Shown here: positions 58,478-64,000 of the stretch, piece after piece | Position numbering within the stretch: the first letter of the stretch is position 1 | Layout: each line of letters begins with the position of its first letter | From: Lepidodermella squamata | Taxonomy: Eukaryota; Gastrotricha | Length of the DNA: 64,000 nucleotides | Direction: 5' to 3' | NCBI GenBank assembly: GCA_047495785.1 | Contig: JBLDXI010000013.1 | Coordinates: 3,596,001 to 3,660,000 of the forward strand | Position numbers and translations under genes: made by a program | Notes under the pieces: generated by a model | Databases searched by the model: none | What the model was told of the DNA's origin: nothing | What the model saw: the letters and a program-made list of their open reading frames with translations, nothing else

Positions 58478-60288
58478 TCAACGCGACTGGATTATAATCT
58501 CATATGCTGGCGACAGGTTAATTAGGCCGGACAAATATTCATTGAGATTCACCGGCTTCGACAATCTGAACGAAAATTTGCGCAAGATAGACGTCAAGAA
58601 CAGGAAATACTCGACTCGCGCCAGTGATTCGCCCAAGCAGATGCGGGGTCCAATGCCAAACGGCATGAAGTGCGACGAATGGCTCAGCAGCTTACCGTTG
58701 CTTTCATCTATCCAACGGTCAGGCTGAAACACGTCCGGATCTTGCCAGTATTTAGCGTCATGGTGGACACCCGCGACATTGTAAATAATTAGAGTATTCT
58801 GAGGAACATCGTAACCCGCGATTTTGGCTTGGCAATCCAGGTTCGAATGAAACAGCGCAACAGGGGCGATTGTAACTTTACGAAGTATCTCATTCATGAT
58901 GGCATCCAAGTAGACCAATTTAGGCCGATCAGCCAGGCTAGGCTGTCGATCTGTGTCGTAAAACGAGTCGATACAATCGTGACATTTCTTCTGGATTTCC
59001 GGGTATGTCGCCAGGTGAAGAAGGGTCCAGCTGAGCGCCGTTGCTGTTGTTTCAGTACCAGCCATAAACATGTCGACCATGACGAAGGTGAAGTCGCGAA
59101 TAGACATTTTCTCACCGTTGGGGTCTCGTTCCATTTGGATGAACAAATCTGGGAAGTCGCGGATGTTTTCCTCGTTGTAGTCTTTACGGTGATCTTCTAT
59201 CGCTTCGATCAACATCTTTTCAACGTAGTCAGCAATTTCCAAATGAGCTGTGGTCTGTGGGTTCCAGTTATTTAATGGAACTAAACTTGAAGGTCTAGAA
59301 TGACTTACTTCGCGAGGTTGAGTGAAGTTATCGAGGATGGGAAACGCAAGATATTTGGTTCTCCCGCCAGTCATGTTTCGCGCAAGCTCGGCAATGTTGT
59401 GTAACAGCTTCTGAAATGTTGGATCTCCATACTCAAATCTGCAATAAAAAAGCATTTAATGAGCTATTTAATTAAAAGAGAAAAACGCAGTACAAAAACG
59501 GTGCGAGTCCAAAGCTATTAGGATCTAAAATTTCGCTCATTTCAAATATTTCTATTGATTTTCGGTGAATTTCTTTAGATACGGCTAGAAACTATAGGCT
59601 TAAAAACGGAGCCAAATAAAAAATTGCCCACAGATTTCATCCTTGATTTAGATTTCGCATACCTTTTTCCGAAAACGAATTCGCTGACAACATTTGAAAC
59701 GGCATTGGCGATTAGTTCTCGAGGGTCAAATGGCTTGCTGACGTGCTTCGACATTTCATCAAGGAGCTGTTCGATTTCGAACAAAATTTTCGTCACCATA
59801 GCATCCTTTCCCATTCCTATTTTTAGGAAATATTTTTATAACAGCGATATTGGTCTTTTGAGTCATTTAATACCGAAGTCTCGCATAGCTTTCAGGCCGA
59901 AACGCCGATGCCTTCGCCACTGGTCATTGCTAGTCATTAGAACGCCGTTGTTGACGGCCCCCATTGTTGGCAGAAAATCAGAGCCTCTGGAGCTGAAAAC
60001 CTTAGACTGATTAACGAGAACTTCGCGAATCAGCTCGGCATCGTTGAGGACGAGGGCGCGGAACTGGCCCAAGTACATCGTAGCGATAGGGCCGTATTGA
60101 TCGCCGAGATCACAGAAAAATTGCCACACTTTCCTCGCCTTCACATCAGCCGGGTTTGGGAAATATACGGCGGTACCGAGAAAGGGCACTGGTGTTGGAC
60201 CCGGTGGCAGTTTGTATCGTTTGTCAAGGAGATAACGATAGGAACCATAGAGAAAAACTGCGGCGGGAATTGCTGCCAGATGCCACAT
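58478..60288 (-). CDS. Cytochrome P450, CYP2-like
   Basis: Four phase-consistent exons: 59874-60288, 59663-59816, 59309-59438 and 58478-59254. The product is 491 aa, normal for microsomal P450s. An N-terminal membrane anchor is followed by the Pro hinge (LPPGPTPVPFLG), the C-helix motif (WRRHRRFG), the I-helix AGTETT, the K-helix ENxR-type motif NEILRK, the FQPDRW meander and the heme loop FGIGPRICLGE with the Cys ligand. All expected catalytic elements are present. It is probably an ER monooxygenase for xenobiotics or lipids; the substrate cannot be read. Confidence 0.9.
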
Positions 60289-60963
60289 TTTTTCTGATTT
60301 TTCTAGAAATATTTGATGAAATGGATTTTATAGCTTTTTTGAATGAACTACCTACCTTTTTTACACGCGCGATGTTTTTTTGCTCCTGGACAAAACGTGC
60401 TCCCTGTCTCAAGTCAGGGTTATTTTCTTGCTTTGTCGTAGTGCCTAGTGCCGCTTCTATTGATTAATACTACGTTTTTTGTACGAGACAAAAGCACACA
60501 CCTGGCGCTTATTTATGAATAATTGAACTACAGGTGTTTTGGACAAAAAAATAAACTAGACTATTCCACTGCACTACATAAGATGGCCGAAGACTAATAG
60601 GATTATTCGGGGGATGCATATTCTTTCATTCAAAAAATTCTTCAGAGGGAAAATGATATCTCATTTTTTTCAAGCTGGAACGCTCTCACATTTTTCAATG
60701 CAAATTTTCTAAAATTTTAACTTTGATTTTAGTTTTGAATCTAATTTCCAAATTTTACAAATTTTAAAAAAATTTCGAAAAATTGCCTGCTCTCGATTTT
60801 TTTTGCCTCAAACGCCTCGATTCACTCTCGCTGGGTATTACTCACGCTTCGAATTGCAGTTTTTTGAGAATTTTCAATATTATAGCTCTTGAGTTTTTCA
60901 ATTTTATTCGAATTTTCCTTCACACTGCATCGGCAAAAAACGCACACCATATAGGTAATAACA
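60289..60963. other. Intergenic spacer
   Basis: Contains the P450 upstream region and the 3' end of the first GST gene. Nothing else recognised. Confidence 0.45.
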
Positions 60964-61923
60964 TTAATAAGTGGTGACAGGGCGCTTCTTGATATAAGCA
61001 GCCACATTTGGGTGCTCCTCGACAGTCTCGCGAATTGAAGCCAAACCAGGGTACTCAGCTTTGAATTCTTCCCATGCTATAATAGCCGGACGCTCCGCAG
61101 CTATTTAAAAATCAATAACAAAATTGGAATAAATAATAATTCAAAGCAGCCCTTACCAACGGGGAAAACGATGTATTCAGTTGTCAACGTGTGTATGATG
61201 GAAGCGAAGGCGAAATCAGCGTAGGTGAACTAAACAGAGACCACAAAAGGATCAATTCTGTTACATTTATCGCTAAAAAGAATTTTGTTACCGAATCGCC
61301 TCCGGCTAAATATTTTGTTCCACCGGCTTTGAACGTTTTTTCCATAAATTTGAAAATCGGCGGCATTTGTTTAGTCTTCATTTCATCGATATAAGCCATC
61401 TTTTTAGGAACATCAGGCTCGAGAACAATTTTAGCGGTACCTTCGAGAAGCTCGTGAATGCTAAACAAAATGTCATTCTTTAATAACAAATAATCGCTAA
61501 ATTTTACGAAAATTACCATTCGTACATCTCATCGGCCAGAAGAGATTCCTGAGGATTTTTCCCGTTGAGATTGTACCATCGAGCAATTGTTCGCAGAATA
61601 GCGCCTGACTGGGAAAGAGTTTGATGGTTGCCATTTTCGTCGTCATAATCCAGAGTTGGCACTTGGCCAACAGGTGTAGCTGGAAATTCGAAAATTCATC
61701 GAATATTGCGCAAAAAATGCAGGAGATCAAATTCACTTGGTTTCAATTTCACCCATTCATCCATGTCGGCGAATCGGTGGTCTTCGAAGGGAACCTGGAA
61801 ATTATTATAGAGCGGGTTTTTGTTGATAAATCAATGAATTGTTACGTTTAGGTAGGCCAGGGTTAGGCGTATCGGCTCCGCCCTGCTTCGGCCCGGGAAA
61901 TAAGTCAATTTAAGATTTTTCAT
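60964..61923 (-). CDS. Glutathione S-transferase, sigma-like (GST 2)
   Basis: Six exons from ATG 61923 (exon 1 61846-61923) to the stop at 60964. The N-terminal thioredoxin-like domain has LTYFPGRSRAEPIRLTLAY, with the sigma-class Tyr and the GRSRAE loop, then TTPVGQVPTLDYD and QSGAILRTIAR, the glutathione-binding block. The C-terminal helical domain ends in KKRPVTTY. The exon pattern matches GST 1 upstream. Likely a cytosolic enzyme conjugating glutathione to electrophiles. Confidence 0.87.
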
Positions 61924-62816
61924 GCTAGCTGCCATTGTATTAAAATTCTAAAATTATTGAGAAGTGTTAAATTGTCTGACTTTGGACAGAACGCTATTCA
62001 TGGTGATGAGATACAAACGCATGTTTTGTCATCTACTTGAGTGAGCGATCCTCGAAAAGGTCACATGACGCTCTACAAAAAACGACATCTGGTCGACGTG
62101 CGCAATTATTTAGAGCTCGATTTTCATTGATGCTTGCCTTCGTCAAAAATAAGTGCAAAAAATAAGCGCGTTTCAACTTTGTCCAATTTCAATCCGCGCA
62201 CCCACTCGTATAACAAAATCCCCCATGCCGCTGTCCGACAAAAAAGTAGGTCAAATTCGCAGCGGGTTCTAGACACAAAAAAATCACTTGCTAGTCCGTG
62301 ATGAATTTTAATTGAACCAACTGATTTTCAGCATAGCTAACAGCTTTTGGGCGCCGTGTACCGCCATCAATCAGGGTTTCGCCAGAGTTTTCGAACCTCT
62401 ACCAAGTTCTATGCGGTTTCGTTAAGCTATTTTTCATTATATTTTCATTCAGGTGCTTTCAAAACAGCAATTTAGTCGCGATTTCTTCGAAGCAACCTCT
62501 GCCATTGGCCATTGGCCCCGGTCTCATCAGGTTGAAATTTTCGAAAACCTGGAAAATATTTCGACAATATTAGACATTTTTATAATTTCTATTCAGGAAG
62601 TTGAGGAAAATGTCATCCTTTATTTTTAAACTATCGACACATGAAGAATCAAGTTAAAGCTAGTTTTATCGCAACTCGTCTCGTGAAAGCTTCTTCAATG
62701 TTATTTTCTCTCGTAAGATAGTAAGATAGACGGCAGCTTATAGCTCAAGTGCCTTTCAAGTCTTTAAGCAAAATCAAGCATTATTTTCGTCAAATGGTCA
62801 AAGTTTTGCCAATAAT
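61924..62816. other. Intergenic; contains a block shared with the GST 1 promoter
   Basis: Positions about 62120-62290 are homologous to 63820-64000, upstream of GST 1. The strongest part is CCGCTGTCCGACAAAAA. The rest is unremarkable. Confidence 0.55.
62120..62290. promoter_or_regulatory. Upstream block conserved between the two GST genes
   Basis: This block matches the region 50-230 bp upstream of GST 1 (63820-64000), although the flanking sequence has diverged. It lies 200-370 bp upstream of the GST 2 start. It may be shared promoter sequence kept since the tandem duplication; no specific factor site is claimed. Confidence 0.45.
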
Positions 62817-63773
62817 TCAGAATGTGCTTTGAGGGCGCTTCTGAATCCAAGCGGCAATGCTAGGAATAGCTTCAACGGTCTTGCGAACTTGAGCCAGTTC
62901 AGGAAACTTGGCCTCGAACTCCTCAATGGTCAACAAAGCGTCGCGTCTGGCAGCTAAATAAGAAGTAGAAAATACAGAAAATAAACATATTAACTTCACC
63001 AACTGGGCATAACGTTATATTCGTGAGTTGCGAATGCGACAGCAGCGATAAAAGACATATCAGCATACGTCAGCTATGAAAAAAATTAATCATTATATTA
63101 TTAATTATTAGAAAAATGAATATAATGAATTACCGAATCGCCACCAGCGACAAATTTTCCGCCTCCCTCCTTGTGAATTTTAGTCAACAAGTTGAACACA
63201 GCCATCAGCTGACCGTCCTTGAAGGCATTGAAAGCCTGTTCCTTCTTAGCAGGATCCTGTTCCCAAACGATCTTAGCGTTGGTTGGAAAAAAATCCTGGA
63301 TGCTAAATTATATCAAGCGTTAAGAATTGAGCGCGTAAAAATACTCAGATTTGTTCACCTTTCGTAGATGATATCGGCACTTGTGATTTCCTTCTCGGTT
63401 TTGCCCAGGAAGTCGAAACGGCGAGCAAGAGCTCGCAGAATCGCTCCGGACTGAACCATGCAGTGATGCTGGCCGTTTTCGTCGTCAAACTCGAAAATCG
63501 GCAGTTGACCGATTGGGGTAGCTATAATCAAACAAAATTCAAAGACTGAAATCATCAATTTTCAATAAAAACTTACTAGGCTTGACTTTTCCCCAGTCAG
63601 CTACCGGGACGCGTACGTCTTCAAACGGGATCTGTTAGAAATTACTCTTGACATTAAAAGCTTAAATTCGAGGTCAAACTCACGTTGAGGTATGCCAAGG
63701 CTATGCGAGTTGCTTCGGCCTTTCCTTGGCCGGGAAAGTAGGTCACCTTGGCGTTCTTGATAACGGGAGCCAT
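62817..63773 (-). CDS. Glutathione S-transferase, sigma-like (GST 1)
   Basis: Six exons from ATG 63773 to the stop at 62817 (exon 1 63684-63773, exon 2 63577-63631). The N-terminal domain has VTYFPGQGKAEATRIALAY with the catalytic-type Tyr, then TTPIGQLPIFEFD and QSGAILRALARRF. The C-terminal domain has AGGDSLTYADMSF and ends IQKRPQSTF. Intron positions match GST 2, so this is a tandem duplicate pair. With the neighbouring P450, it forms a small phase I/phase II detoxification group, although co-regulation is not shown. Confidence 0.88.
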
Positions 63774-64000
63774 TTTTATATTTGATGAAAAGTCTACGTC
63801 AATAAACGCCGAACAGAATGCTTCGATGCTAGCCTTCGTCAATAAATAGAGCAAAAAAATAAGTGTGTCAAGTTTATTTCAACGCTTTCCAATTTCAATG
63901 CTTGCAGCCGAGCACCTGCTCGTAATAATCCCCACGCCGCTGTCCGACAAAAAGTCGGTCAAATTCTCAGCGTGTTCTGGTCACGCAAAAATCACGTACT
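63774..64000. promoter_or_regulatory. Upstream region of GST 1
   Basis: The last 180 bp of the window match 62120-62290. It probably includes the GST 1 5' UTR and promoter. Confidence 0.45.

Noticed and set aside
1-64000. CRISPR arrays, rRNA or bacterial operons
   Set aside because: None seen. Genes carry spliceosomal introns and individual promoters; no regularly spaced repeats and no rRNA-like sequence were noticed. tRNA genes were not searched systematically.

Overview
This window is nuclear DNA from a compact invertebrate animal genome. Genes are split by many short GT-AG introns, mostly about 45-90 bp. The families are animal ones: sushi/CCP and temptin domains, a nicotinic-type receptor, a GABA-B-like receptor, CAP proteins, an SLC5 transporter, a CYP2-like P450 and sigma-like glutathione S-transferases. 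Short introns, dense genes and lineage-specific families would suit a small ecdysozoan such as a tardigrade or nematode. The phylum is an inference and was not tested. Exon models were built by hand from splice sites and reading phase.

Layout. 1-13585: a tandem duplication with an 8521-bp period. Positions 1-5064 repeat at 8522-13585, and every sampled line is identical. The unit carries two small novel genes, a four-membrane-segment (4TM) gene, a 10-exon temptin/sushi gene and three more 4TM genes. 13586-15505: right flank with two further 4TM genes. 16190-18643 and 29985-32447: two seven-exon thermolysin-like (M4) metalloproteases. 18922-21765: three 4TM genes. 23188-26814: a nine-exon nicotinic-type receptor subunit. 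26815-29984: a long gene-poor stretch that ends beside a small mariner-type element. 33462-41303: a duplicated module of a Cys-loop-lacking pentameric channel, a CAP protein and a Gly/Tyr-rich peptide precursor; each copy has lost a different gene. 42127-47766: three 4TM genes around an intronless GABA-B-like receptor. 48227-50802: an SLC5 symporter. 51129-52386: two 4TM genes. 52900-57750: small secreted or unknown genes. 58478-63773: a P450 and two tandem GSTs.

The most striking feature is the 4TM family: 14 different loci on both strands. All have two exons, one phase-1 intron between TM2 and TM3, an acidic residue late in TM2 and an arginine in TM4. I know no named family that fits. The window otherwise looks like a fast-evolving secreted, receptor and detoxification region shaped by repeated local duplication.
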